Shown: positions 46,984 through 56,547, numbered from the stretch's first letter. The stretch: DNA of 64,000 bases from Lachnospiraceae bacterium A4 (GCA_000403215.2 KE159527.1:320114-384113); one strand, 5' to 3'. Notes: generated from the sequence alone by a model not told the origin. Program-made: numbers and translations.

Positions 46984-47017
46984 AATTTATTTAGGATTAT
47001 TTAGGAGCGTTTTATGA

Positions 47018-47776
47018 TCAGAAGTACCATCCACTGTTGCTGCCATAATTCCCATAATTAAAATTGTAATAGCCATTTCCATTAAAATAGGAATTGCTTG
47101 CGCCGTATTTATTGTACGTGGAGGTTGCGCCGTACAGTTTGCTCAAAGTGGAAAGACTGTTGGCTGCGCCATCTTCTATGTTTACCATCTTTTTGCTGAT
47201 CTTTTCAGCAAAGCCACCCTCTTTTGCAAATACCTCTTTCACCTTCTCGAGATCTGCATTTTCGAGTGTTTTCTGGTCAATGACAAGCTCGCCGGATTTT
47301 GAAACCGTGATGCCAATCGCTTTTAAAGCGTCCTCATTTGCAGATACAATGCTGTCAAGTGATTTCTTATAAGCAAGGTTGGACACGCCGCCGATATCAC
47401 ACAGATCATTGTACACCTCATTGAAATCTGATACGAAATCCTCGATCCCATCCATAAGAATCTTCTTATCATTCTCCTGTGCAGTCTTGCCTGCCTCGTC
47501 CTCAGTATAGGACATATTGCCAATCTTGAGCAGCTTCTCAACATTGACCTGAATGTTATACGCAGACTTTTCCATCTTTTCATACATTGCAAGCTGCTTT
47601 GTCTGCGTCATCGTTGCTGTTGAACTTCCTCTTCTTGCCGATGTGCTTGACCGTATCCGCGAGCTGGTGCTTGCGCTTGAAGTCCTGCTGCTGATCACCT
47701 TTCCCGCCCGTGCTCTCTTAGCGCTTCTCAGATTTCTTGACCGTATCAGTGCATTTTTTGAACTGTTTATATTCAT
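47018..47776 (-). CDS. FliD-like short protein with low-complexity ends, sigma-28 controlled
   Basis: A 252-residue protein. Residues 10-60 are rich in Ser, Arg and Thr (SSRTSSASTSSRIRSSTSAR); the last 35 are rich in Asn, Gly and Tyr (YYNFNYGNYGSNSGWYF). The middle (about 60-210) resembles the C-terminal part of flagellar cap proteins (VSKSGELVIDQKTL, VKEVFAKEGGFAEKI). It has no signal peptide. A sigma-28-type promoter lies 86 bp upstream, supporting a flagellar or surface role, perhaps export through the flagellar apparatus. AAAGGAT precedes the ATG. The exact function is unknown. Confidence 0.72.
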   Translation of the reverse strand: MNINSSKNALIRSRNLRSAKRARAGKVISSRTSSASTSSRIRSSTSARRGSSTATMTQTKQLAMYEKMEKSAYNIQVNVEKLLKIGNMSYTEDEAGKTAQENDKKILMDGIEDFVSDFNEVYNDLCDIGGVSNLAYKKSLDSIVSANEDALKAIGITVSKSGELVIDQKTLENADLEKVKEVFAKEGGFAEKISKKMVNIEDGAANSLSTLSKLYGATSTYNKYGASNSYFNGNGYYNFNYGNYGSNSGWYF

Positions 47777-47861
47777 TGTGTTTCCATATCCTTTCTTAAA
47801 ATATTTTAAAAATTATATCTGCTGTAAAATTCTGTATGTTTCATGATTGTTTACGTAATAT

Positions 47862-47889
47862 ATATCGGTAAGTCTGCGCAAAATGTTTA
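47862..47889 (-). promoter_or_regulatory. Sigma-28 (SigD/FliA) type promoter
   Basis: On the minus strand TAAACATT (47889-47882), 12-bp spacer, ACCGATAT (47869-47862), close to the Firmicute SigD pattern TAAAGTTT-N12-GCCGATAT, upstream of the FliD-like gene. Confidence 0.65.
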
Positions 47890-47952
47890 TATATTGACGC
47901 TTATTTTCTGAAAATTCTATACAATTTCTTTACAATTCAACAAACTGCAACA

Positions 47953-49494
47953 CTATTTCTCCTCTGTATGTCCGGACGGCTGGTTCACGGTCAGATTCAC
48001 ACCCTCTAGCCCGTTCACTGTGATATTCCTGTTGACTTTTGCGTCATAGGATTCTGCATTGATAATACTGGCTAGGTCGATTCCTGTTGTCTCCTTCATC
48101 GCTTCAAACAGCTTCGTCATCACCGCAGGCACATTTCCCGCCACTTGGTCAACGCCGTTTGAGCCGTCACTGCCGCCGATAATCGTAATCTTGTCAATCT
48201 GGGATAACGGCTCTGCGATCTTTCCGGCGATGTCAGGAAGGACCTTGATCATCATCTCGGCTACGGCTGCCTTATTGTACTTCGCATATGCTTCCGCTTT
48301 CTTTTCCATCGCTTCAGCCTCCGCAAGCCCCTTTGCCTGTATCGCCTCGGCTTCCGCGACACCCTTCGCCCGCACTGCCGCTGCTTCCGCCTCGCCAAAT
48401 GCACGGATTCCCTGCGCCTCCTGCTCTTTTGAATAGCGGTCCGCCTCCGCCTGTGCCTTCTTCGCCTCCGCGATTCTCTGCGCCTCAAACTGCTGCGCCT
48501 CCGCCTCCTTCTGCCGCTGGTACAGTGCCGCGTCCGCCTTCTGCTGTGCTGCGTACTTCTCCGCCTCCGCCTGCTTCTTTACCTCCGCCTCGAGTGCGCG
48601 CTCTTTTACTGCTACTTCCTTTTGTTTTAATTCAATCTCACGCTCCTGCTTTGCGATATCGGCGTTTGCAGTGGTAATTTCGATGGTTTTTCGCTGTTCC
48701 TCCTTCTGGATTTCATATGCGGCATCTGCCATCGCTTTCTTGGTGTCTGCCTCCATCTGAAGCTCAGACTTCTTGATGGCAAGCTCATTTTGCTTCTTTG
48801 CAATCTCCGTCTGCGCTGCCACTGCCGCATCATTCGAATCCTTGTCCGCCGCTGCCTGCGCCACCTTGATATCGCGCTCACTCTCTGCTCTCGCGATAGC
48901 CGCTGCCTTCTTGATCTTGACGATATTGTCAATACCAAGATTCTCGATCACATCATTCCCATCGACAAAATTCTGCACATTGAAGCTGATAATGTCAAGC
49001 CCCATCGCCGCCAAGTCTGGCTCTGCATTCTCCTTGACGAGCTCTGCAAATTTCTGGCGGTCTGAGACCATCTCCTCAAGGCGCATACGGCCTACAATCT
49101 CACGCACATTGCCCTCGAGAACTTCTCTTGCGACATTGGCGATATACTCTGTATTTTTATTTAGAAAATTCTCAGCGGCAAGCCTAAGCTTGTCCGGCTG
49201 GTTGCTGATCTTGACATTGACTGTAGCATCGACATTGATATTGATATAGTCGGCTGTCGGCACTGCGTTGCTTGTCTTGACATCTATTGGTATCAGCCTG
49301 AGATTGAGCTTATCGAGACGCTCAAAAAACGGGATTCTGATGCTCGCCTTTCCGATCACGACCTTTGATTTTTTCTTGATTCCAGAGATAATGAACGCCA
49401 TGTCGGGCGGCGCCTTCACGTATCCCATACACAACAATATGAGCAAAAGCAAAACTACTACGATTACAGTAATCAAAGTTCCTATTCCTTTCAT
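47953..49494 (-). CDS. floT: Flotillin-like SPFH protein
   Basis: A 513-residue protein: N-terminal membrane segment (about 5-25), an SPFH/band 7 domain (about 28-200) and a long coiled coil rich in EA/AE repeats (about 205-430), ending with a conserved-type tail. This is the FloT/YuaG design; such proteins form scaffolds in membrane microdomains. The usual NfeD partner gene (yuaF) is not adjacent. AAAGGAGG precedes the ATG. The gene is flanked by a terminator upstream (49565-49604), so it probably has its own promoter in 49495-49564, which was not identified. Confidence 0.92.
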   Translation of the reverse strand: MKGIGTLITVIVVVLLLLILLCMGYVKAPPDMAFIISGIKKKSKVVIGKASIRIPFFERLDKLNLRLIPIDVKTSNAVPTADYININVDATVNVKISNQPDKLRLAAENFLNKNTEYIANVAREVLEGNVREIVGRMRLEEMVSDRQKFAELVKENAEPDLAAMGLDIISFNVQNFVDGNDVIENLGIDNIVKIKKAAAIARAESERDIKVAQAAADKDSNDAAVAAQTEIAKKQNELAIKKSELQMEADTKKAMADAAYEIQKEEQRKTIEITTANADIAKQEREIELKQKEVAVKERALEAEVKKQAEAEKYAAQQKADAALYQRQKEAEAQQFEAQRIAEAKKAQAEADRYSKEQEAQGIRAFGEAEAAAVRAKGVAEAEAIQAKGLAEAEAMEKKAEAYAKYNKAAVAEMMIKVLPDIAGKIAEPLSQIDKITIIGGSDGSNGVDQVAGNVPAVMTKLFEAMKETTGIDLASIINAESYDAKVNRNITVNGLEGVNLTVNQPSGHTEEK

Positions 49495-49564
49495 TGTAAA
49501 TTCCTCCTTTGTTTTTGAATGCCTGCCGGCATAGTTCTCTGCACAGGTCTGTGCATAAAAGTAA

Positions 49565-49604
49565 AAATGTAACTACTCCGCTGTTCTGCGAAATAGTTAC
49601 ATTT
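49565..49604 (-). terminator. Terminator of the DUF6033 operon
   Basis: AAATGTAACTA (49565-49575) pairs with TAGTTACATTT (49594-49604), with T-rich tail on the minus strand. Confidence 0.65.
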
Positions 49605-49677
49605 AGTATACCATCATTTGACACGGGTGTCACTTGGATTCTTTATCTGGTTCTCAATCTTGCTGTTTTCTAAAATA

Positions 49678-50517
49678 TTATACCACAAAGTCAACGCCCC
49701 GTCCAAGCTGTCTTTCATGGTCTGACAAAATATCTCTGCGGTATAAGTTGCCGGCATTTTCAATCTGCTGAAGCAAATCTTCAACAGAGTCTGCGGTAAA
49801 TGTGATCTCCTCCTCATAGTCCGCGTCCCCTTCCAGAAATTCCTCCCGGATTACCCGGCGTTCCTCTCTGCCTGCTTCCAGTTTCTCCTGCCGCTTTTGC
49901 TCCTCCTCTTTCTTTGCCGCTTTCTTCTCCTCTGCCTTTTTCGCCGCCTTCTTTTTTGCCAGACGCTGCTGGGCAGCCTTGTTCTGCGCCTTAAACGACT
50001 GGTCCATCGTCGCAAAGAACGACGCTGCGCCGTTGTCATTCACATTGATGCCGCAGCTCTTGACGCTCAGCCCCATGTTGGCAAGCTTGTTGGTTAGCTG
50101 TGACAGCCCGCTCGCACCCTTTGAGATAATTCCCTCATACTGCTTGCGGTAATTCTCATCTTCCGCCATGCGCTCGATCTTATCCTCGTCAATGAGCACG
50201 ACCATCTTGTGCGTGTTCGAGTATTTTGATGCATTTGCCTTGGCAAATTCCTTCTGGTCCCTGCTCACGAGAATAAAGTCCAGATTGCCGTATTTCTTTT
50301 TGAGCTCTGCGTAATACTTTGCCGCATTTTCACTCAGCGCCGGCTCTCCGATTGTCCTGCCGCCAACCTTTGTCTTTTTCTCCGTCTCCTTGGCGTCCTC
50401 TTTCTTGGTTATGGAGATCTCCTCTTTCTTCTCGCCTGCCCCTTTATTTCTGGACGTATTATAATAGGTAGCAACGCTCTCTGCAACAACGGGTGTTCCC
50501 GCCGAAATAGTACTCAT
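49678..50517 (-). CDS. DUF6033-type protein
   Basis: A 279-residue protein with N-terminal AGTPVVAESVATYYNTSRN (a segment that resembles the ends of flagellar rod/hook-type proteins only faintly), a basic-acidic helical linker, a middle region (YYAELKKKYGNLDFILVSRD, IDEDKIERMAEDENYRKQYE) typical of DUF6033, and a Lys/Glu-rich coiled coil at about 185-225. No signal peptide. Function unknown. GGGAGGGATG precedes the ATG, 28 bp after the preceding gene, so it ends a three-gene operon. Confidence 0.75.
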   Translation of the reverse strand: MSTISAGTPVVAESVATYYNTSRNKGAGEKKEEISITKKEDAKETEKKTKVGGRTIGEPALSENAAKYYAELKKKYGNLDFILVSRDQKEFAKANASKYSNTHKMVVLIDEDKIERMAEDENYRKQYEGIISKGASGLSQLTNKLANMGLSVKSCGINVNDNGAASFFATMDQSFKAQNKAAQQRLAKKKAAKKAEEKKAAKKEEEQKRQEKLEAGREERRVIREEFLEGDADYEEEITFTADSVEDLLQQIENAGNLYRRDILSDHERQLGRGVDFVV

Positions 50518-50545
50518 CCTTCATCCCTCCCTGATTTTAAGTTTC

Positions 50546-51007
50546 CTACGCCTTTGCCTTAAACCCTGCACTCTCCGCCTCAGATGTCCAGAATATACTA
50601 TTATAATGCAGTTGCTCCTCGATCTCATAGACATTCGTTGTTCGGATCACCGAATGGCAGGTATGCGCCTCACAGAGCTGCCCAAGCTCGCTGAGCTTGT
50701 CTGATGCAAAGATTTCAGTGCTGATATTATTGTAATTGATCATATGACAGATACAATGAACTAGGCATCCGCCTGTGACAGTGACGATGCTGTTTAAGGT
50801 CTCCATACAGTAAGACAACTGGTTGAGATTGTCCTCTAGCCACTGCTCAATCTTCTTGTCCTTTGTCGCCCTGTAATACAGGCGTTCACTGATTTCTACC
50901 TGATAGGTATCCGCCTTCATGCAATCATATGTTCTTCGGATATATTTCTCATATTCTGCCGGATTTTTGTATCTGACGCCCTCTTCCTTCTTCTCTTCTT
51001 TCAGCAT
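50546..51007 (-). CDS. Unknown 153-residue protein
   Basis: No family is recognised. The N-terminus is charged (MLKEEKKEEGVRYKN). A Cys-containing hydrophobic centre (TVTGGCLVHCICHMI, about 80-95) is the most notable feature and could bind a metal or form a buried core. No signal peptide. It lies 20 bp after the previous gene and 28 bp before the DUF6033 gene, with AAAGGGGATAG in front of the ATG. Confidence 0.7.
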   Translation of the reverse strand: MLKEEKKEEGVRYKNPAEYEKYIRRTYDCMKADTYQVEISERLYYRATKDKKIEQWLEDNLNQLSYCMETLNSIVTVTGGCLVHCICHMINYNNISTEIFASDKLSELGQLCEAHTCHSVIRTTNVYEIEEQLHYNSIFWTSEAESAGFKAKA

Positions 51008-51027
51008 GTACGAAGTTCTATCCCCTT

Positions 51028-51621
51028 TTATGCCTTGGTGTCAAATGGAACATACTGTCTGTCAAGATACATTTGCGTCAGCTTCTCCTGCTCCATGAGC
51101 TCTGGCAGTTCTTCCTCTAATGCCTCCTTCATTGACTGGCCGTCTTTGAGTACCTCCTCCAGCGTTTCCTCCAATGAATCTTCCAGTGTTTCCTCTGGCA
51201 GTTCATCGAGCATCTCATCAAGGATACCTTCATCTTCCACGCCAAGCGCTTCCTTCGCAATCTCCTCGCGTCTCTCGTCGGCAGTCTTTGGCTCGAGATC
51301 TTCTGCTGCCTCGGCAATCTTCTCGCCAAGCTCCTCTGCCTCGTCCATACAGTGCATCATCTGTTCATAATTAAACTGCTTTTTCACTGCGTCGATTTGA
51401 TCGTTATAATTGTTGTACAATGCCAGCTTCTCCGCAATCTCATCGAGCGTATTGCAGTGCATGTCTTTGAGTTCAGCCTTCTTTCCCTCAAAAAAATCTA
51501 TCTGCGACTGCGTTTTCTGGATACGCTCCATCTTCTCCTCGGTGCTCTTGAGCTGATAGGCATTATTTTGTGTAAAGCAAGAGAACACACTTGTACTTAA
51601 ATTGTTCAAAGAAATATTCAT
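51028..51621 (-). CDS. Unknown acidic coiled-coil protein of 197 residues
   Basis: No family is recognised. Residues 25-85 form a likely coiled coil, and residues 95-185 are strongly acidic with leucine/glutamate-rich near-repeats (DELPEETLEDSLEETLEEVL). The N-terminus (MNISLNNLSTSVFSCFTQ) is Ser/Asn-rich like proteins exported by flagellar-type systems. First gene of a three-gene operon. A CCGATAT sequence like that of the sigma-28 promoter at 47862 lies at 51686-51693. The ribosome binding site (GGGGTGGGG) is unusually close to the ATG. Confidence 0.7.
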   Translation of the reverse strand: MNISLNNLSTSVFSCFTQNNAYQLKSTEEKMERIQKTQSQIDFFEGKKAELKDMHCNTLDEIAEKLALYNNYNDQIDAVKKQFNYEQMMHCMDEAEELGEKIAEAAEDLEPKTADERREEIAKEALGVEDEGILDEMLDELPEETLEDSLEETLEEVLKDGQSMKEALEEELPELMEQEKLTQMYLDRQYVPFDTKA

Positions 51622-51685
51622 ACCCCACCCCTGTTTCTATTAAAAAATTCTGTCCTATGTTACTACAATGATTTCTCTACATGTT

Positions 51686-51713
51686 ATATCGGTCTGTACC
51701 AGAAAAGAATCAA
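51686..51713 (-). promoter_or_regulatory. Possible sigma-28-like promoter of the three-gene operon
   Basis: The minus strand has ACCGATAT (51693-51686), identical to the -10 at 47862-47869, but the expected TAAA -35 reads TTGATTCT. Weak call. Confidence 0.3.
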
Positions 51714-51769
51714 GTATTTTTCAAGTATTTTTCATAATAAAATATCTTTCTTTCTGCTGCTATTTGTGA

Positions 51770-51775
51770 TATACT
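51770..51775 (+). promoter_or_regulatory. -10 box of the chemoreceptor-BlaIR operon promoter
   Basis: TGATATACT, an extended -10 box, 128 bp before the chemoreceptor start. No good -35. Confidence 0.4.
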
Positions 51776-51801
51776 ATAAACGAAAGCACCTGATCCATTG
51801 G

Positions 51802-51825
51802 AAAAAAGAGCGCGCACTCTTTTTT
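51802..51825 (+). terminator. Short hairpin with T run in the operon leader
   Basis: AAAAAAGAG (51802-51810) pairs with CTCTTTTTT (51817-51825) around a CGCGCA loop. It lies between the likely promoter and the chemoreceptor gene, so it may limit read-through into the operon, or end a minus-strand transcript. Confidence 0.45.
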
Positions 51826-51902
51826 GCCAGTAGCATACACGGGCTTTTATTTATTATGTAAAAATTCAATGATGAAAAAAGTCAAAAAGGAGAGAATCAA
51901 TC

Positions 51903-53921
51903 GTGACCGGAAACAACACCAGCTTCCAGCTTCGCAGACCAAGAAGAAGCCTAAATGGAAGAATATTGAGAAACACCACCCTGAACATCCTCTTGTTAGT
52001 GATTGTATGCTGTGGCATCATGGCACTTTCCCTGCAATATCTGGCAACAAATATCCTGCTGGACAGCTTGCAGCCGATGGCACGCCAGTCTGCCAAAACG
52101 ATCGAGGCGAACATTCATATGCTTGCAGATCGCATGATGACGCTTGCAGGAGACGCACAGATGCAGACTGTGCCACTCGAAAACGCTGTTCCAGATGCTG
52201 CTGCCACCCGCAGAAACCGCGCAGAGCTCTTAGCAAAGACTGCCGAAATCTATGAGCTGCACACCATCGCACTGTATGATCTGGACGGGCAATTCATTCA
52301 AGGCATCGACGGAGCGCCTGAGCGTCTGGACGATGACTTTTTTGCACTCCTCAAAGAAACTGACAATTTTACCACCAGCGCCTCCACTGTTTTTCAGGAA
52401 AAACTGGGCATCACGATGGGTATGCCTGTAAAAGAAAACGGTGAGACAACACTGTACGTCGTAGGCGTCTACAAATATGACACGCTCAACGATGTGATGG
52501 ACAGCATCAATATCGGGGAACACAGTACAGTATATATGGTTGACCGCAAGGGCAATATCACAGGCCACCCGGACCAGTCACTGATTCTGGCTGGAAGCAC
52601 GCTTTCCCAGCTTGGCGGCGAGGATACTGAGACGCTCAGCCGCATCACTTCCGGAGAGACTGGCGCCTCAGAATTTCCGGTGAACGGGGAGCATATTCTG
52701 GTCGCATTTTCTCCAATCCGCGGCACACAGTGGTCTTTGGTTCTGCATATACCCGAGGCGGATTACAGCCACACGATCAATGGCGCTATGTTTATCGCGA
52801 TCGCTGCGACGCTGGTTATGCTCGTCCTGTCTGTTCTGCTGGTGCTGCATCTGGCACGCTCTATTTCGCGCCCAGTCAAACAGGTGACGACCCGCATGGT
52901 TTCGCTCTCCAACGGCGACCTGCACACGACCGTGACGCCAGTCCGCACCAGAGATGAACTGGAGATTTTGACGCTGACGCTGGGCAGCACCGTGGAGAGC
53001 ATCAACAATTACATATCAGATATTCAAAATGTGCTGACAAATATGGCAAACGGCAATCTCTGTGTCAGCCCCCAAGTAGACTACAAGGGAGATTTCACCT
53101 TAATCCGCAACAGCCTGCGGACGATTTTAAAGTCCATGAACGAGACCATCGCGGGCTTTCGCAATACCACTTCACAGCTTGCCCATATGTCCGAGGAATT
53201 AAATGGACAGTCCAGCCAGTTACATCAGGCTTCCGTGGAACAAAACCTGTCTACAGAAGCGCTGGTCTGTGAAGTATCGCATGTAAAAGAACAACTGAGC
53301 AGCGTCTCAGAGAGCACTAGCCAGACCCGCAGCAAGACATCAGAAATCGCACAGTGTATCCAAGACGCGAACACTCATATGTCCTCTCTCTCTGGTGCGA
53401 TGGACAACATCAATGCCAACGCTGAGGAGATTACAAAAATCGCCAAAGTAATCGAAGATATCGCATTCCAGACCAGTATCCTCGCGCTCAACGCCTCCAT
53501 CGAGGCAAGCCGTGCAGGAACTGCTGGCAGAGGGTTTGCCGTCGTGGCAGCCCAAGTCAAAGACCTTGCCGAAAAGAGTGCCGAAGCTGCCCAAAATGCA
53601 ACGGAGATGGTCGCACACACCAGTTCGATTATTCATACAGGTGTCAAACTGACTGCTGACACTGCCAGCTCACTCCAAGCAATCTCTGCTGTCTCCGACG
53701 AGATCAGCACGATCTCAAACAGCCTTGTGGTGGCTGTCCAAGGTCAGGAGAACGCACTGGCAATCATGGACGAACGGATTGAGACCATCTCCGGCATCGC
53801 AGACCAAAATCTCCAAAATGCCGGCGAAATCGAACAGTCCAGCGGACTGCTTGCGCGGGAAGCTGAAATGCTGCAAGCGCATGTCAAAAAATTTGTAGTC
53901 AAGGGGGAACAAGAAACATGA
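51903..53921 (+). CDS. Methyl-accepting chemotaxis protein with Cache-type sensor
   Basis: A 672-residue receptor starting with GTG (AAAGGAG upstream). Transmembrane helix about 25-50, an extracellular dCache-like sensor (about 60-285: [45 protein letters not shown]), transmembrane helix about 293-318, HAMP, and a signalling domain whose tip reads [22 protein letters not shown]-like (about 530-550). Its stop overlaps the start of the FMN-binding lipoprotein gene (ATGA), followed by blaI and blaR1: a four-gene operon joining a receptor with beta-lactam regulators. Confidence 0.92.
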   Translation: MTGNNTSFQLRRPRRSLNGRILRNTTLNILLLVIVCCGIMALSLQYLATNILLDSLQPMARQSAKTIEANIHMLADRMMTLAGDAQMQTVPLENAVPDAAATRRNRAELLAKTAEIYELHTIALYDLDGQFIQGIDGAPERLDDDFFALLKETDNFTTSASTVFQEKLGITMGMPVKENGETTLYVVGVYKYDTLNDVMDSINIGEHSTVYMVDRKGNITGHPDQSLILAGSTLSQLGGEDTETLSRITSGETGASEFPVNGEHILVAFSPIRGTQWSLVLHIPEADYSHTINGAMFIAIAATLVMLVLSVLLVLHLARSISRPVKQVTTRMVSLSNGDLHTTVTPVRTRDELEILTLTLGSTVESINNYISDIQNVLTNMANGNLCVSPQVDYKGDFTLIRNSLRTILKSMNETIAGFRNTTSQLAHMSEELNGQSSQLHQASVEQNLSTEALVCEVSHVKEQLSSVSESTSQTRSKTSEIAQCIQDANTHMSSLSGAMDNINANAEEITKIAKVIEDIAFQTSILALNASIEASRAGTAGRGFAVVAAQVKDLAEKSAEAAQNATEMVAHTSSIIHTGVKLTADTASSLQAISAVSDEISTISNSLVVAVQGQENALAIMDERIETISGIADQNLQNAGEIEQSSGLLAREAEMLQAHVKKFVVKGEQET

Positions 53922-54370
53922 AACTGAAACTGCGCCTGCCGCTGCTGTCAGTGCTGCTCATAGCACTGCTGACAGCATGCGGCTCTAAAACAACAGAAAA
54001 TGAACTTCAAGACGGCTACTATACCGCTCAGGCCGCCGAGTTCAGCCACGGCTGGAAGGAGTACGTCACCATCATTGTCAAGGGCGGCAGCATCGTCTCT
54101 GTAGAGTACAATGCAGAGAACGCAAGCGGCTTTATCAAAAGCTGGGACAGCAACTATATGCAGACAATGCTGCACTCCAATGGCACCTATCCCAACGAGT
54201 ACACCCGCTACTATGCCAGCCAGTTGCAGGAGCAACAGGGCGAAGGCACCATTGATGCACTGACTGGCGCCACCTCCTCCTACAACTCGTTCCAGAAATT
54301 ATCTGCCGCTGTCGTTGCACAGGCACAGCTTGGAGATTCCAGCATTGTGCTCGTCGATACATCTTCTTAG
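53918..54370 (+). CDS. FMN-binding domain lipoprotein
   Basis: A 150-residue lipoprotein: signal peptide with lipobox LLTAC (Cys about 21), then an FMN_bind domain ([20 protein letters not shown]) with the flavinylation motif [13 protein letters not shown] (about 113-125). In related proteins FMN is attached covalently to the Thr/Ser after GAT by ApbE, and the protein carries electrons outside the membrane. No apbE is in the window. Overlaps the chemoreceptor gene by 4 bp and precedes blaI by 12 bp. Confidence 0.88.
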   Translation: MKLKLRLPLLSVLLIALLTACGSKTTENELQDGYYTAQAAEFSHGWKEYVTIIVKGGSIVSVEYNAENASGFIKSWDSNYMQTMLHSNGTYPNEYTRYYASQLQEQQGEGTIDALTGATSSYNSFQKLSAAVVAQAQLGDSSIVLVDTSS

Positions 54371-54382
54371 GAGGAATCTGCC

Positions 54383-54772
54383 ATGAAATCCTTACCCCAG
54401 ATTTCCGAGGCCGAGTTTGAAGTGATGAAGGTAGTGTGGCAGCACGCGCCCATCAGCACCAACGAAATAACAGACCGCCTTGTGAAAACGACCACATGGA
54501 GCCCCAAAACAATCCAGACCCTCATCAAGCGCCTCGTGACCAAGGGCGCCCTTACCTACGAAAAGCAGAGCCGCGTGTTTGTGTACACTCCGCTGGTAGG
54601 CGAGGAGGAATATATCAATCACGAGAGCACATCGTTCCTCAAACGGTTTTATAACGGCAATCTCTCTGCCATGCTGTCCGCCTATCTCGAGCACGACCGC
54701 CTGTCAGAAAACGAGCTTGACACACTGCGCTCGCTCTTGTCCAAGGCTTCCAACAAAAAAGGAGGTGGCTGA
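54383..54772 (+). CDS. blaI: BlaI/MecI-family repressor
   Basis: A 129-residue winged-helix repressor (ISEAEFEVMKVVWQHAPIST at 6-25, then TTWSPKTIQTLIKRLVTKGAL) with a dimerisation tail. Family members bind TACA-N2-TGTA-type operators and are destroyed after BlaR1 senses a beta-lactam. AGGAGG precedes the ATG. blaR1 follows after 2 bp. Two matching operators are found upstream of the PBP2-beta-lactamase operon (60503-60549); none was found at its own operon. Confidence 0.93.
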   Translation: MKSLPQISEAEFEVMKVVWQHAPISTNEITDRLVKTTTWSPKTIQTLIKRLVTKGALTYEKQSRVFVYTPLVGEEEYINHESTSFLKRFYNGNLSAMLSAYLEHDRLSENELDTLRSLLSKASNKKGGG

Positions 54773-54774
54773 AT

Positions 54775-56547
54775 ATGAACCATTTTATGCCTAGCTTCCT
54801 GCTGTGCAACCTCCTAATCAGCGGCATCATCGGTGCACTTCTCGTCGGAAAGCGCCTGCTGCGCAACAGCCTGTCGAGCAGAATGCAGTATAACCTGTGG
54901 TTTCTGCTGCTTGGTCTGCTCGCCGTCCCCTTCCTGCCTGTTCAGAAAATCAATCTTGCATTGCAGAAGGCGCCGGCTGTTCCAGCAGAGCCTGCCGCCG
55001 CAGTGACCGCCGCCCTCCAGCCGGCAAACGCCGCTGTCTGGATCAATGAACTGGGCGTCACTGTCAGCAGCAAAACCCCTTCTGGCATCGGTTCTTTGTT
55101 GTGGCTTCTATGGCTGTCCGGCATCGCGGGCATGGTTGTCTGGCTTGTACGGTCTGTCCTTTCTTTTCACAGAATCAGACAGTCTGCACTCCCGCTGCAA
55201 AATCCTGCGGTTCACAGGCTGTATTGTGACTGTCTGGCGGAGATGCACATCAAGAAATATATCCCCGTCTACAGCACTGCATTCCTGAAATCTCCTGTCA
55301 TTGCCGGATTTTTCAGACCATGCATTCTCCTGCCGATTCACCTGATATCTGACTGTCCTTCCAAGGAAATACGGTATATGCTGCTGCACGAGCTACAGCA
55401 CTATAAACACAAAGATGCACTGGTTAATTATATCACCTGTATTGCCAACGTGCTTTATTGGTTCAACCCTGCTGTGTGGTATGCATTGCGGGAGATGAAA
55501 AATGACCGCGAGGTCGCCTGTGATACTTCCGTACTCAACATGCTGGAAGCCGGTGATTATGAGGCGTATGGAAACACACTGATTAATTTTGCCGAAAAAA
55601 TTTCCCGTCTGCCGTCTCCGTTTGCTGCCGGCATCGGCGGAACGATGGCGCAGATGAAAAAGCGGATTCTAAACATTGCCGCCTACCAGCCAGCGACGCG
55701 CAAAAAAGGTCTGTATGGTCTTGCCATTTACCTAATGCTCGCTGTATTATTATCTGGCTTTGTGCCGCTTCTGACAATTCATGCCGCCGGCAGCAGCTAT
55801 TATCATTTTCAGGAAAAAGGAAAAACGATTGTACCGCTGCATCTTGACAGCGCCTTTGATCAAAATCACGGCAGTTTTGTCTTGTACGACGCCGCTTCTG
55901 ACGTTTGGCATATCTATCACAAAGAAACCGCATCCACGCGCGTAGCCCCGGTTTCTACCTACAAGATTTACAGCGCCCTGCTCGGTCTGGAGGCTGGACT
56001 GATTTCTCCCGAAGAATCACAGCTTGCGTGGAACGGGCAAAACTACCGCTATGATACATGGAACGCAGACCAGACCTTACAGACCGCAATGCAAAACTCT
56101 GTGACATGGTATTTTCAGACGCTTGACCAGAGCGCAGGGCTGCCGGCAATTCAAAACTTTGTCCGCAAGATCGGATATGGAAACCAGACCGTCGGTGAGA
56201 ATCTGGCATCTTATTGGGGCGATTCCTCCCTGCTGATCTCCCCCATCGAGCAGGTAGAGCTGTTGAGAAAATTTGATGAAAACCAGTTTGGATTTGCCCC
56301 CCAGAACGTTGAGGCGGTCAAAGCTTCTATCCGGCTGCACACTGCTGGAAATGCCACATTGTATGGAAAAACGGGCACAGGCGAAGAAAACGGGCAAAAC
56401 GTTCTGGGCTGGTTTATTGGATATCTCGAAAAAGATGGAAATACATATTATTTTGCAGTCAACATTCAAAACGAGCAAGATGCAGACGGCACTGCTGCGA
56501 CCGCGCTGGCATTTGAGGTTCTTGAGGCGTTAGGACTCTGGAACTAA
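54775..56547 (+). CDS. blaR1: BlaR1/MecR1-type beta-lactam sensor-transducer
   Basis: A 590-residue membrane protein. Transmembrane helices lie at about 5-25, 40-55, 108-130 and 315-335. The cytosolic M56 zinc protease carries HELQH (205-209) and the distal Glu in NDREVACD (246). The extracellular C-terminal penicillin sensor has STYK (394-397), SVT (442) and KTG (532), like class D beta-lactamases. Acylation by a beta-lactam should trigger the protease and relieve BlaI repression. AAAAGGAGGTGG precedes the ATG inside blaI. The last 18 bp overlap the convergent beta-lactamase gene. Confidence 0.94.
   Translation: MNHFMPSFLLCNLLISGIIGALLVGKRLLRNSLSSRMQYNLWFLLLGLLAVPFLPVQKINLALQKAPAVPAEPAAAVTAALQPANAAVWINELGVTVSSKTPSGIGSLLWLLWLSGIAGMVVWLVRSVLSFHRIRQSALPLQNPAVHRLYCDCLAEMHIKKYIPVYSTAFLKSPVIAGFFRPCILLPIHLISDCPSKEIRYMLLHELQHYKHKDALVNYITCIANVLYWFNPAVWYALREMKNDREVACDTSVLNMLEAGDYEAYGNTLINFAEKISRLPSPFAAGIGGTMAQMKKRILNIAAYQPATRKKGLYGLAIYLMLAVLLSGFVPLLTIHAAGSSYYHFQEKGKTIVPLHLDSAFDQNHGSFVLYDAASDVWHIYHKETASTRVAPVSTYKIYSALLGLEAGLISPEESQLAWNGQNYRYDTWNADQTLQTAMQNSVTWYFQTLDQSAGLPAIQNFVRKIGYGNQTVGENLASYWGDSSLLISPIEQVELLRKFDENQFGFAPQNVEAVKASIRLHTAGNATLYGKTGTGEENGQNVLGWFIGYLEKDGNTYYFAVNIQNEQDADGTAATALAFEVLEALGLWN

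Noticed and set aside
51781-51902. A possible cyclic di-GMP riboswitch before the chemoreceptor gene
   Set aside because: The leader is too short and lacks the conserved motifs; only a simple hairpin is present.
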